The notes under the pieces were generated by a model. The model did no database searches. It was not told the origin of the DNA and saw only the letters and a program-made list of their open reading frames with translations. Below, piece by piece: positions 16,397 to 24,239 of a DNA stretch of 44,572 nt. Source of the stretch: Saccharofermentans sp. (GTDB taxonomy: Bacteria; Bacillota_A; Clostridia; Saccharofermentanales; Saccharofermentanaceae); contig JAILHX010000076.1 in assembly GCA_024695565.1 (NCBI GenBank), forward strand, positions 1 through 44,572. Reading direction: 5' to 3'. Numbering within the stretch: the stretch's first letter is position 1; every line of letters starts with the position of its first letter. Position numbers and translations under genes: made by a program.

Positions 16397-16408
16397 TTTG
16401 TTAACAAA
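16397..16408. promoter_or_regulatory. TTTGTTAACAAA palindrome, candidate activator site of the minor prepilin promoter
   Basis: This 12-bp perfect palindrome is centred about 76 bases upstream of the expected transcription start. The core TTGTTAACAAA is repeated at the same distance upstream of the PilX-like gene (29603-29613), separated in both cases by exactly 34 bases from TGTTGAAATTT. Confidence 0.5.
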
Positions 16409-16412
16409 AGAA

Positions 16413-16439
16413 GTAGCGGGGAACTAAGTTCCCCGCTAC
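16413..16439 (-). terminator. Strong hairpin after the short major-type pilin gene
   Basis: GTAGCGGGGAAC / GTTCCCCGCTAC is a perfect 12-bp stem with a 3-base loop. On the minus strand it is followed by TTCTTTTG, a moderate U-tract. It lies about 52 bases past the pilin stop and separates it from the minor prepilin promoter. Confidence 0.78.
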
Positions 16440-16491
16440 CGTCAAATTCTAATGAATCGTTATTAAACTTGAATCAAGTCAGTATTCTTAA

Positions 16492-16695
16492 TTATGAAAG
16501 AACATTCTCGATTACATCGTTAACATACTCTACAGAGCTGTTGTGAGCCTTAACTGAGCTTGCTGTAGCCTGTGCTCTCTGGATGTATGTAGCAACACCG
16601 AGAAGGAGAACTGCTGCAAGGATAACGATGATAGCAATAACGAGTACCATTTCTACGAGGGTGAAACCCTTCTTTGACTTCTGAATCTTCTTCAT
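16492..16695 (-). CDS. pilA: Very short type IV pilin, probable major subunit
   Basis: A 67-residue prepilin with leader MKKIQKSKKG and cleavage before FTLVEMVLVIAIIVILAAVLLLG, Glu at +5. The mature chain of 57 residues is almost only the N-terminal helix (aromatics F1, Y27, Y47) with no room for a globular head. This recalls the truncated PilA of Geobacter-type bacteria, though with fewer aromatics. The stop is genuine: the downstream sequence does not continue as a pilin head in another frame and leads to a strong hairpin. A near-perfect own promoter (TTGCAT-N17-TATAAT) and AGGAGG site suggest high expression, which is why I propose it as the major subunit. Confidence 0.85.
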   Translation of the reverse strand: MKKIQKSKKGFTLVEMVLVIAIIVILAAVLLLGVATYIQRAQATASSVKAHNSSVEYVNDVIENVLS

Positions 16696-16733
16696 TTTAG
16701 ATTCCTCCTGTAAGTTTTTGAGTTTGTAGCCTG

Positions 16734-16762
16734 ATTATACAAGCTGTTGTGACGAAATGCAA
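16734..16762 (-). promoter_or_regulatory. Strong promoter of the short pilin gene
   Basis: Minus-strand TTGCAT (16757-16762), 17-base spacer, TATAAT (16734-16739). An AGGAGG ribosome binding site follows before the ATG at 16695. Confidence 0.85.
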
Positions 16763-16808
16763 TACTTTTTTCAAAATTTTTCAAATTTTCGCCACAATTG
16801 TGTTTTTG

Positions 16809-17807
16809 TTACTCTTCCGGCTCAGGTGTAGGTGTTGCTTCCAACTCATCAGCTGCGCCCTCGAAGTTCAAGAGAACTGCATAGTCTCCGCCAGCTTCAG
16901 CAAGCTGCTGATCGAACAGAGCAACTGCCCAGTATGCTGCGAAAGGCTTTGTCTCGTCGTCGAGATCGTTGTTTGTAACGCCATACCACAAGCTGTCTTC
17001 GTAATCGCAGATATAAGGGAATCCGATGAAGCCGCCCTTTGTATCAACGTTTGTATCACCCTGCCAGTATGTGTATGCTGCGTGGCTGTCATCAACAGAG
17101 ATTCTGTTTCTGAGGCTTGTAGCATAGAAATTGATTGAAGCATCAAGTGTCAGATGACCGCCTATCTCAACTACATGAATGCTGTTAACCTTGATGCAGC
17201 TGGGATTTTCCTTATTGATCGTCTTAAGAGCTGCGATGAACTCATCATAACCGACTCTCTGATCATAAGGGGGCTGACCCATCTGATCCCACAATTCAGT
17301 TACTGTTTCCTCAACAGGAATTTCAGCTCCGTTCGTAAAGTCCGGTGTACGGTTGTACTGTGTAACAGTGTAACCGTCTGTTGATGAATAAGATACATTG
17401 ATCTGTAAGCAGAGCAAACCGTCCGGTGAAAGTGAACCATCAGGATATGTAACTGTAGGCATTCCGACGTCTGTAGATTCGATGCTGATCAAGTAAGGGC
17501 AGCCTGCATCTTCAAATGTCTTGAGGATGTACTGCTCAATGCACTCAGTCTCAAGCTTGTCGATGAACGACAATTCAAGTTCAGAGCATGATTCCTTGAG
17601 GAGATCGATCTCATTAGCCATGCTGGCATTGTTTTCTCTGAGCATATCGAGATATGCCTTTCTCTCATTTAATTCGTTTAATTCAGCCTTGTACTGGTCA
17701 TACTTATTATTAAGTGTTCTAATTCCGAAGAAATAGCCAAGAACAATGATGATCAAAAGTGTGATCGCATACATGAAGGCCTTTTCTCTTGCTGTAAGAT
17801 TACTCAT
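16809..17807 (-). CDS. pilO: PilO-like type IV pilus alignment protein
   Basis: Assigned from position after pilM and pilN and from architecture. A short cytoplasmic N-terminus is followed by one membrane helix (about residues 9-30, AFMYAITLLIIIVLGYFFGI), a coiled-coil stretch (residues ~33-75, KYDQYKAELNELNERKAYLDMLRE...) and a periplasm-equivalent domain. Its 332 residues exceed the ~210 of Gram-negative PilO; the extra length lies in the C-terminal half, ending in a Pro/Glu tail (TPTPEPEE). With PilN it would connect the cytoplasmic PilM ring to the extracellular pilus. GGAGG precedes the ATG. It is the last gene of the pilB-led transcript before the pilin promoter. Confidence 0.75.
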   Translation of the reverse strand: MSNLTAREKAFMYAITLLIIIVLGYFFGIRTLNNKYDQYKAELNELNERKAYLDMLRENNASMANEIDLLKESCSELELSFIDKLETECIEQYILKTFEDAGCPYLISIESTDVGMPTVTYPDGSLSPDGLLCLQINVSYSSTDGYTVTQYNRTPDFTNGAEIPVEETVTELWDQMGQPPYDQRVGYDEFIAALKTINKENPSCIKVNSIHVVEIGGHLTLDASINFYATSLRNRISVDDSHAAYTYWQGDTNVDTKGGFIGFPYICDYEDSLWYGVTNNDLDDETKPFAAYWAVALFDQQLAEAGGDYAVLLNFEGAADELEATPTPEPEE

Positions 17808-17827
17808 TTATGTTACCTCCCTTTCGA

Positions 17828-18763
17828 TCAACCTGCAGCCTGCTGCTCAATGACGGGCGCATAGTAAAGCTTAATATCAGCATTATTACGTGCTACATCA
17901 GTATAAGAACCGCTTTCCTTGATAAGGCTGAAACTTACATCATCTACCTGAATACCGTCAACGAAGATACGTGAGAGTGAATATGTTACACCGCCGTATG
18001 TGTAGCTGTCGATATCATCGAGTGAGTAAGAATCTCCGGCCTTAATATCGTATGTCTCAACACCGCCCAATGATGTAGCTGTCTCAGCGCCATCGAGGAA
18101 ACGGGATACAGAAACATGAACGTTAGTAACCAGTGTTCCGGAAATTGCGAATGCATAGTAGTTATTAATAACATTAATGTATTCATCAGTGATCATGTCG
18201 TCCAAAAGTCCGGCTTCTGCAGGATCGACTCTCTGTACTGTAATGTAAGGTCTGGCTGTAAAGACATCCTTATCATTCAACATATTAACCATATCAACAG
18301 GACTGTAGTATGTGAATGATGCACCTGCGATCTGAAGTTCTGCACTATTGATCGTGTACTCAGAGATATATGAATCACTTGGGATGCACTTAGCGATTAC
18401 ATCCGGCAGATCTGTCGGTGCTGCATCGATAAGATCTACATCCTTACGCATCTGTGAGAGTGCGAAGTAGTAATTTGTCATCTCATTAAGTTCTTCAGTA
18501 AGCCTTGCTGCATCCTGCTCGAGCGAAGCATAATCGGGTCCTGCGAGGAGATCCTTCATTGCCTTGATCTGAGCCTTGATGATCGTGTTTCTGATCAAGA
18601 AAGCAACGATCAAACCAAGAACGATAAATACAACGAGGAAACCGGCAGCGATACCGTAACCCATCATTCTAGCAGCTTTAGCCGCATTGGCTGTAAACTC
18701 GGCAAAGAAGTTTACATCTTTCTTTGCCAATAACCTTTTGTTAACTCCGTTAGCCTTAGCCAT
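17828..18763 (-). CDS. pilN: PilN-like type IV pilus assembly protein
   Basis: A single-pass membrane protein: a basic cytoplasmic N-terminus (residues 1-35, NKRLLAKKDVNFFAEF, the region that in PilN binds PilM), a membrane helix at about 36-58 (GIAAGFLVVFIVLGLIVAFLI), a coiled-coil segment (about 75-110) and a C-terminal domain with SDSYISEYTINSAELQIAG, similar to the PilN ferredoxin-like region. At 311 residues it is longer than the ~180 of Gram-negative PilN because of an added C-terminal segment. AAGGAGG precedes the ATG and the gap to pilM is 15 bases. Confidence 0.8.
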   Translation of the reverse strand: MAKANGVNKRLLAKKDVNFFAEFTANAAKAARMMGYGIAAGFLVVFIVLGLIVAFLIRNTIIKAQIKAMKDLLAGPDYASLEQDAARLTEELNEMTNYYFALSQMRKDVDLIDAAPTDLPDVIAKCIPSDSYISEYTINSAELQIAGASFTYYSPVDMVNMLNDKDVFTARPYITVQRVDPAEAGLLDDMITDEYINVINNYYAFAISGTLVTNVHVSVSRFLDGAETATSLGGVETYDIKAGDSYSLDDIDSYTYGGVTYSLSRIFVDGIQVDDVSFSLIKESGSYTDVARNNADIKLYYAPVIEQQAAG

Positions 18764-18778
18764 AAAGCGTTCCCCTCC

Positions 18779-19891
18779 TTAATCGTGACGAATCAGAGCG
18801 CCACAACAATTTACGAACTTACCGATCTCAAAGTCCTTAGGGCCGTTAACTGTGCTGAGGGCCTTAAGGATCTCGACCTGTGTTCCAAGCTGACGTGCAA
18901 GCTCTTTGTCTATCTTCTTGTAACCGGCACCTGAACCATAAAGGAAGCATGTGCTTATTGCGTCGATGTGATACTTAGCGATTGAGAACTGAGCAGTACG
19001 GGAAACTGCATCAACAAGGCTCTTGAAGTAAGCATTAACAGCGCTCTGGAGAGCAGGTGTCTCTGCAACTGTCTCGTTCCAAACATCGATATCTTCGATC
19101 GGAACACCGGACTCTGCTTCTGAAGTTGTGATGTTAAGTCTTCTTGCGAGTGATGACTGCTGGCTGCCGTTCTGAAGTTTCTTAACAGAATCTGCAACCT
19201 GTCTGATATTAGAGTGACCGAACTGAAGTCTTCTGGAAAGAACCGGGAAACCCTTATCAAGAACTGTAACTGTTGTTGTCTTGCTGGAAAGCTCGATCAG
19301 GAGGATCGTAGACTGCTTGATGTTTACGTTTCCGTTAATGATTCCCTGCTCGAAAAGCTTTCTTACCGCATTAGGGTTAACATCAAGAGCAACAGGTGCG
19401 AGATCCATGTTCTTGAGGAATTCGCGGTAATCTTTGATGACATCTGTCGGAATAGCAGTAGCTCTAACCTGGATCTTATCTGCGTTTGTCTCAGCATCCT
19501 TTGTGGTGCCATATACGAAATAGTCGATTGACATGTCTCTGTTGGAGCCCTGTCCGAGGATCTCGTACTTAACCATATCCTTGAGCTGATCTTCCTTAAC
19601 TACAGGAAGTTCCAAGTCTCTGCTGTGAACGAAAGCACCCTCAGTCGTAATGATGCAGCTCTTCATTCTGATGTCGAGTCTGGCGATTGCGTGCTTGAGT
19701 GCCATTACAATACCGAAGGAGTCTGCGACAGCACCATCGTTGATCGCATCACCTTCGAGAGGGACAATGCCCATCTTGTCGATTGTGATATTTCCTGTCT
19801 TGGAGTTGTAATTCCCGACAGCAATTTTAAGGTCTGAGCTGGAACAATCGATTACCAGTTCGTTTGATCCTCTACCTAATGAAAAATCCAT
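18779..19891 (-). CDS. pilM: PilM type IV pilus assembly ATPase-like protein
   Basis: An actin-like ASKHA-fold cytoplasmic protein that binds the PilN N-terminus and links the motor to the membrane subcomplex. Signals are the N-terminal VIDCSSSDLKIAVG nucleotide-loop region, the LELPVVKEDQLKDMVKYEILGQ segment, the SSKTTTVTVLDKGFPVLSRRLQFG segment typical of PilM/ComA, and the final LYGSGAGYKKIDKELARQLG loop. At 370 residues it matches the usual 350-370. ATG with AAAGGAG upstream. It sits 30 bases after pilC. Confidence 0.9.
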   Translation of the reverse strand: MDFSLGRGSNELVIDCSSSDLKIAVGNYNSKTGNITIDKMGIVPLEGDAINDGAVADSFGIVMALKHAIARLDIRMKSCIITTEGAFVHSRDLELPVVKEDQLKDMVKYEILGQGSNRDMSIDYFVYGTTKDAETNADKIQVRATAIPTDVIKDYREFLKNMDLAPVALDVNPNAVRKLFEQGIINGNVNIKQSTILLIELSSKTTTVTVLDKGFPVLSRRLQFGHSNIRQVADSVKKLQNGSQQSSLARRLNITTSEAESGVPIEDIDVWNETVAETPALQSAVNAYFKSLVDAVSRTAQFSIAKYHIDAISTCFLYGSGAGYKKIDKELARQLGTQVEILKALSTVNGPKDFEIGKFVNCCGALIRHD

Positions 19892-19921
19892 TTATTTTCT
19901 CCTTTCAAACTTTTACGGGGA

Positions 19922-21130
19922 TTACATAATCCACTGAGCCATTGTGAAGATAGGCATTGCGATACCACCGACAACGAGACCGACGATGATAGCCATGATG
20001 ATGATCATCGTAGGCTCCAAAGCGGAAACCATCTTTGCTGTAGCTGCATCAGCCTCATCCTCAAAGTAATCAGCTGCCTTCTCCAAAATCGAATCCAAGG
20101 TACCTGACTCCTCACCGATGGAAACCATCGCGTAGATCATAGGAGGGAACTCTGTGATATCCCTGATAGATCTTGAAAGAGAAGTACCTTTTCTGATCTC
20201 AAGACGTGCCTGTGAAAGTTTTTTCTGAAGAATGACATTATCAAGAGATTTCTCTGTGATCTCAACTGCCTGAAGTACAGAGATACCTGACTTAAGGAGT
20301 GTTGATACCGTTCTGGTAAATCTTGCTGAAGCGTTCATTCTCGTTGCCTTACCAACGATCGGGATCTTGAGCATGAGCTTTGACCATGTCTCAGCACCCT
20401 TCTCAGAACTCTTCCAAAGCTTGAATCCATAAACAACAAGTCCAGTTACAGCAATATAGATGTACCAGAAAGATGTCAGTGATTTTGAAATAGCAAGCAA
20501 AGCCTTTGTGAGTGCCGGCAATTCACCGCCGAGATCAGCGATCGTCTCACCGATCTGAGGTACGAGGAATGTCAAGAGACCAAGGCTGACTACTGCTGTA
20601 AGTCCTGCAAGGATCTTAGGATATACCATTGCGGATGAGATCTTGTTCTTGAGCTTAGCGTCTTTAGCGAAGTGCTCAGCAAGTCTCTCCATAACTTCGT
20701 CAAGTCGACCTGATTCCTCACCGGCTGCGATCATACTGATCATGATGTTCGGTATTACGCCCCTCTGCTCTCTAAATGCCTCGGAAAGAGAACGACCGCT
20801 CTGAACAGATTCGTATATTTCACCGATACATTTCTTTGCCTTTTTAGATTCAAGCTGCTGATAGAGCATATCGAGCGATCTTACAACAGTGATACCTGCA
20901 GACAAAAGTGAAGCAAGCTGTCTGGAAATAATAACCAGGTCCTGAGTCTTAAGCTTAGGGCTGCCGATTTCCATATTGGCAATACCCTTACCCTTGTCCA
21001 GACTTAAAGAAGCAATGTACTTACCGTCAGACTTGAGTTTTCTGGATGCTTCACCAATAGATGAGGCTTCGATAATTCCTTCAGACATTTTACCGTTTGA
21101 ATCGATAACTTGATATCTGAAATTAGCCAT
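19922..21130 (-). CDS. pilC: PilC/GspF-family inner membrane platform protein
   Basis: The integral membrane platform on which PilB and PilT act to extend and retract the pilus. It has 402 residues, as usual. The duplicated GspF domain is visible: the first copy has SAGITVVRSLDMLYQQLES and MISMIAAGEESGRLDEVMERLAEHF, the second SGISVLQAVEITEKSLDN and MIYAMVSIGEESGTLDSILEKAADYFEDE. Three membrane segments lie at about 170-195, 215-235 and 370-395. The N-terminus FRYQVIDSNGKMSEGIIEASS is the PilC cytoplasmic start. GGAGGG precedes the ATG. Confidence 0.95.
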   Translation of the reverse strand: MANFRYQVIDSNGKMSEGIIEASSIGEASRKLKSDGKYIASLSLDKGKGIANMEIGSPKLKTQDLVIISRQLASLLSAGITVVRSLDMLYQQLESKKAKKCIGEIYESVQSGRSLSEAFREQRGVIPNIMISMIAAGEESGRLDEVMERLAEHFAKDAKLKNKISSAMVYPKILAGLTAVVSLGLLTFLVPQIGETIADLGGELPALTKALLAISKSLTSFWYIYIAVTGLVVYGFKLWKSSEKGAETWSKLMLKIPIVGKATRMNASARFTRTVSTLLKSGISVLQAVEITEKSLDNVILQKKLSQARLEIRKGTSLSRSIRDITEFPPMIYAMVSIGEESGTLDSILEKAADYFEDEADAATAKMVSALEPTMIIIMAIIVGLVVGGIAMPIFTMAQWIM

Positions 21131-21176
21131 CTAATATTTCCCTCCTTCTTAGATTACTATTCAAAGCACCTGTATA

Positions 21177-22289
21177 TCAGGCATACTCCAAATCACCGAA
21201 CAGCGGGCTGTTCGTCTGACCAGCGTTGTTGATAAAACGCTTGAGGTCTTCAGGGTTTCTGCATCTCTGGAGAGCTACATCTCTGGAGATCATGCTGCGC
21301 TTAACGAGCTCTGCAAGATAGAAATCAAGAGGGCACATTCCCTGCTGAAGGCTTGTAGCGATAGCACTGTCTATCTGATACGTCTTACCTTCACGGATAT
21401 TGTTCTTAATAGCATCGTTCGAGATCATGATCTCGAAAGCCGCACATCTGCCGCCGCCGATTCTCTGAACGAGAGTCTGACAGATAACGGCATTAAGACA
21501 AGATGCAAGCTGAACTCTGATCTGATCCTGCTGATGCGGCGGATAAACGTCGATGATACGGTTAACTGTATCTGCTGCTGAAGAGGTGTGGAGTGTAGAA
21601 AGAACGAGGTGTCCTGTCTCGGCTGCTGTGATAGCGGTACTGATAGTATCGAGGTCACGCATCTCGCCGACGAGGATGATATCCGGGTCCTCACGGAGAG
21701 CAGCTCTCAATGCGTTAGCAAATGAAAGTGTATCTTCGTGAATCTCTCTCTGGTTGATCATTGCTTCTCCATGCATATGGAGATACTCGATAGGTTCCTC
21801 AAGAGTAAGGATATGGCACTTCTTGCTCATGTTTACATGTCCGAGCATTGCAGCCAGTGTTGTTGACTTACCTGAACCCGTAGGTCCTGTAACGAGGATA
21901 AGTCCACGAGGCTTCATAACCAGATCCTTAAATACATTAGGGAGGCCCAGCTGTTCGCATGTAGGGATTTCATTTGTAATTGTTCTTGCTGCGAGAGCAT
22001 ATGTGCCACGCTGCTTAAATACATTACATCTGAAACGGCTGAAATTCTCTACGATGTATGAGAAGTCGATCTCACCTCTCTCGTTCAAATACTGCTGTCT
22101 TGACTTGTCGATCATTGACTTGCAAAGATATTCAGTATCTGCAGCCGTAAGCGGTTGACTGCCCATAGGCATCAACATACCGTCAACACGAATCATGGGC
22201 GGCAAACCTACTGTAATATGGGTATCTGATGCACCCATCTTTACCGATTCTGCCAAGATAGATTCGATTGATAAACTAAATCCTTCCAC
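21177..22289 (-). CDS. pilT: PilT-type pilus retraction ATPase
   Basis: A hexameric secretion ATPase that powers pilus retraction. Walker A is GPTGSGKS (residues 135-142); the acidic Asp box is in LEEPIEYLH, Walker B in PDIILVGEMRDL, and the His box in ETGHLVLSTLHT. The N-terminal ASDTHITVGLPPMIRVDGML is typical of PilT. Its 370 residues fit. The start is GTG with AAGGAGG six to eight bases upstream, 17 bases after pilB. Presence of a retraction ATPase argues for twitching-type dynamic pili over a simple secretion pseudopilus. Confidence 0.96.
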   Translation of the reverse strand: MEGFSLSIESILAESVKMGASDTHITVGLPPMIRVDGMLMPMGSQPLTAADTEYLCKSMIDKSRQQYLNERGEIDFSYIVENFSRFRCNVFKQRGTYALAARTITNEIPTCEQLGLPNVFKDLVMKPRGLILVTGPTGSGKSTTLAAMLGHVNMSKKCHILTLEEPIEYLHMHGEAMINQREIHEDTLSFANALRAALREDPDIILVGEMRDLDTISTAITAAETGHLVLSTLHTSSAADTVNRIIDVYPPHQQDQIRVQLASCLNAVICQTLVQRIGGGRCAAFEIMISNDAIKNNIREGKTYQIDSAIATSLQQGMCPLDFYLAELVKRSMISRDVALQRCRNPEDLKRFINNAGQTNSPLFGDLEYA

Positions 22290-22306
22290 GTTAAAAAACC
22301 TCCTTA

Positions 22307-23971
22307 TCAGTCTATCGTGTAAGCAACTCTGTTAAGTTCTTCGACCGTCGTAATTCCTTCAAGTACGAGGTCGCGGGCGGAATCCTGCAGCATCTGAGTA
22401 CCTTCAGATACAGCAAGCTGACGCATCTCTTCTTCACTTGCTCTTCTCTCGAGCAGTGTCTTCATAGCTCTTGTGATAATTACAATCTCGTGGATTGCAA
22501 TACGTCCCTTATATCCCTTTTCGTTGCAATCAGTGCAGCCTTTACCACGATAGATCTTCTGTCCGGGTTCAAGTCTCAGATAATTTCTGTCATACTCATC
22601 CGGATCAAAAGACTCTCTGCAGTTAGTGCAGATACGGCGTACAAGACGCTGGGAGACAACGCCGACCAATGCCGACGATACCATGTAAGGTTCAAGACCC
22701 ATATCGATAAGACGGTTGATCGAAGAGACCGCATCGTTCGTATGGATAGTACTGAATACGAGGTGTCCGGTGATAGCAGCTCTCATAGCGATCTCTGCAG
22801 TCTCACCGTCACGGATCTCACCGACGAGGCAGATATCAGGGTCCTGACGCAAAACTGATCTAAGACCGCTTGCGAAGGTCATGCCCGCTTTGACGTTAAC
22901 CTGAACCTGATTGAGACCCGGAATCTTAATTTCTACAGGGTCCTCGATCGTAATGATATTAACTTCGTCTGTGTTCTTTTCTGAAAGGAGTGTGTAGAGG
23001 GTAGTTGTCTTACCTGAACCCGTAGGTCCTGAGATAAGGATGATACCCTGAGGGATCTTGATCATCTTGTCGATCATCTCATTGTTACGATCGCTGATAC
23101 CAAGATAAGATCTGTTGAGGTTGGAGTCGTTCTTGGCAAGGATACGGATAACCGTCTTCTCACCTGTAACGCAGGGAAGGATAGATACACGCATGTCGAC
23201 AGGTTCGCCGTTGATTACAGTAGTGATACGGCCGTCCTGAGGGATACGCTTCTCGGCAATGTTCATACCGCCGAGGATCTTGATTCTTGTTGTGATGGCG
23301 TCCTTTGCAGAAATAGGATTGCTCATTACTTCCTGCATGACACCGTCGATTCTGATACGGACTCTTACACGGTCCTCAAGAGGTTCGATATGGATATCGG
23401 ATGAACCTGAACGGATAGCGTAATCGATCATTGAGTTAACCAGCTTAACAACCGGAGCACTGTTTACCGCATCATCAAGTTCGGAAGTAGCATCGAGCTG
23501 ATCATTCTCAAAGTCAGCACCAAGTTCTTCTGCTGCCTTATTGGCACTCTCTTTACCATAGTGGACCTTGATAGCATCAATAATGGATGAGTGAGTAGCA
23601 AGCATCAGTGAGATCTGATAACCGGTCTGGAACTGCAGCTCATCTTCAATAGTAATATTCATCGGGTCATCGATAGCAACTACCAGGTAGTCATTATCGA
23701 AACCTATCGGGAAAACAACATTGTCTTCGCAGAATTTCTGTGTAAGAAGTGCGGTAGCCTTAGAGTCTACTTCGATACCCGCAAGGTCAATGATCGGATA
23801 GTTATACTGGCTGGAAACCGCTCTCAAGATGTCGAATTCCGACATCAAACCGCTCTCAACGATAACCTCTCCAAGACGTTTGCCTGTTTCTTTCTGTATG
23901 CTGAGTACTTCTGCAAGTTCGGTAGCATTAAGGAAGCCGCTCTCGACCAGAATATCACCTAATCTCTTCAT
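22307..23971 (-). CDS. pilB: PilB-type pilus extension ATPase
   Basis: The hexameric motor that drives pilin assembly. An N-terminal MshEN domain (about residues 1-140, with the two MshEN-type repeats RLGDILVESGFL and RLGEVIVESGLM) is followed by the catalytic core. Walker A is GPTGSGKT (315-322), then EDPVEIKIPGLNQVQVN, Walker B PDICLVGEIRDGETAEIA and His box GHLVFSTIHTNDA. A CTNC...CTDC tetracysteine zinc site is present near residues 465-500. MshEN domains of this type bind cyclic di-GMP in other bacteria, so nucleotide control of extension is possible. Its 554 residues are typical. First gene of the pilus transcript. Confidence 0.96.
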   Translation of the reverse strand: MKRLGDILVESGFLNATELAEVLSIQKETGKRLGEVIVESGLMSEFDILRAVSSQYNYPIIDLAGIEVDSKATALLTQKFCEDNVVFPIGFDNDYLVVAIDDPMNITIEDELQFQTGYQISLMLATHSSIIDAIKVHYGKESANKAAEELGADFENDQLDATSELDDAVNSAPVVKLVNSMIDYAIRSGSSDIHIEPLEDRVRVRIRIDGVMQEVMSNPISAKDAITTRIKILGGMNIAEKRIPQDGRITTVINGEPVDMRVSILPCVTGEKTVIRILAKNDSNLNRSYLGISDRNNEMIDKMIKIPQGIILISGPTGSGKTTTLYTLLSEKNTDEVNIITIEDPVEIKIPGLNQVQVNVKAGMTFASGLRSVLRQDPDICLVGEIRDGETAEIAMRAAITGHLVFSTIHTNDAVSSINRLIDMGLEPYMVSSALVGVVSQRLVRRICTNCRESFDPDEYDRNYLRLEPGQKIYRGKGCTDCNEKGYKGRIAIHEIVIITRAMKTLLERRASEEEMRQLAVSEGTQMLQDSARDLVLEGITTVEELNRVAYTID

Positions 23972-24061
23972 CGAACCCTCCCGAGTTTTTAGTTACAAAA
24001 TAATACGCTCAGCAATGCACGCACAACAGACGGGCATACTTGCCCAAGCATAGATGTTAGA

Positions 24062-24090
24062 ACTATACAACAGAAACAGGCGTTTTACAA
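24062..24090 (-). promoter_or_regulatory. Promoter of the pilB-pilO transcript
   Basis: Minus-strand TTGTAA (24085-24090), 17-base spacer, TATAGT (24062-24067). It gives a leader of about 84 bases before the pilB ATG, in which GGGCAAGTATGCCC can fold as a small hairpin. Confidence 0.6.
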
Positions 24091-24172
24091 GTTTAAAAGA
24101 CAACTTGCACAAAAAATAAATTTGACATTCTGGTGTCGGGAGCGTTACACGAGAAGTCATTCGTCAGCTTAG

Positions 24173-24201
24173 TTTATCTCTTAAAGCAAAAAAGGTATAA
24201 T
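24173..24201 (+). promoter_or_regulatory. Probable promoter for yebC operon
   Basis: A perfect TATAAT (24196-24201) has a poor TTTATC -35 at 17 bases. A TTGACA further upstream (24122-24127) has only a GTTACA at 16 bases and is the weaker alternative. Confidence 0.5.
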
Positions 24202-24239
24202 TATATAGTTATTAAGAAGAAATAATTGGAGGAACACCT

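Noticed and set aside
16440..16491. Frameshifted remainder of a longer pilin after the short pilin stop
   Set aside because: No reading frame in the 50 bases before the hairpin continues a pilin-like head domain, so the short gene appears intact.
23972..24060. Cyclic di-GMP riboswitch before pilB
   Set aside because: On the plus strand a GCACGCACA stretch recalls the GEMM start, but the GGGACGCAAAGCC part and tetraloop-helix elements are absent, and it is on the wrong strand for pilB.
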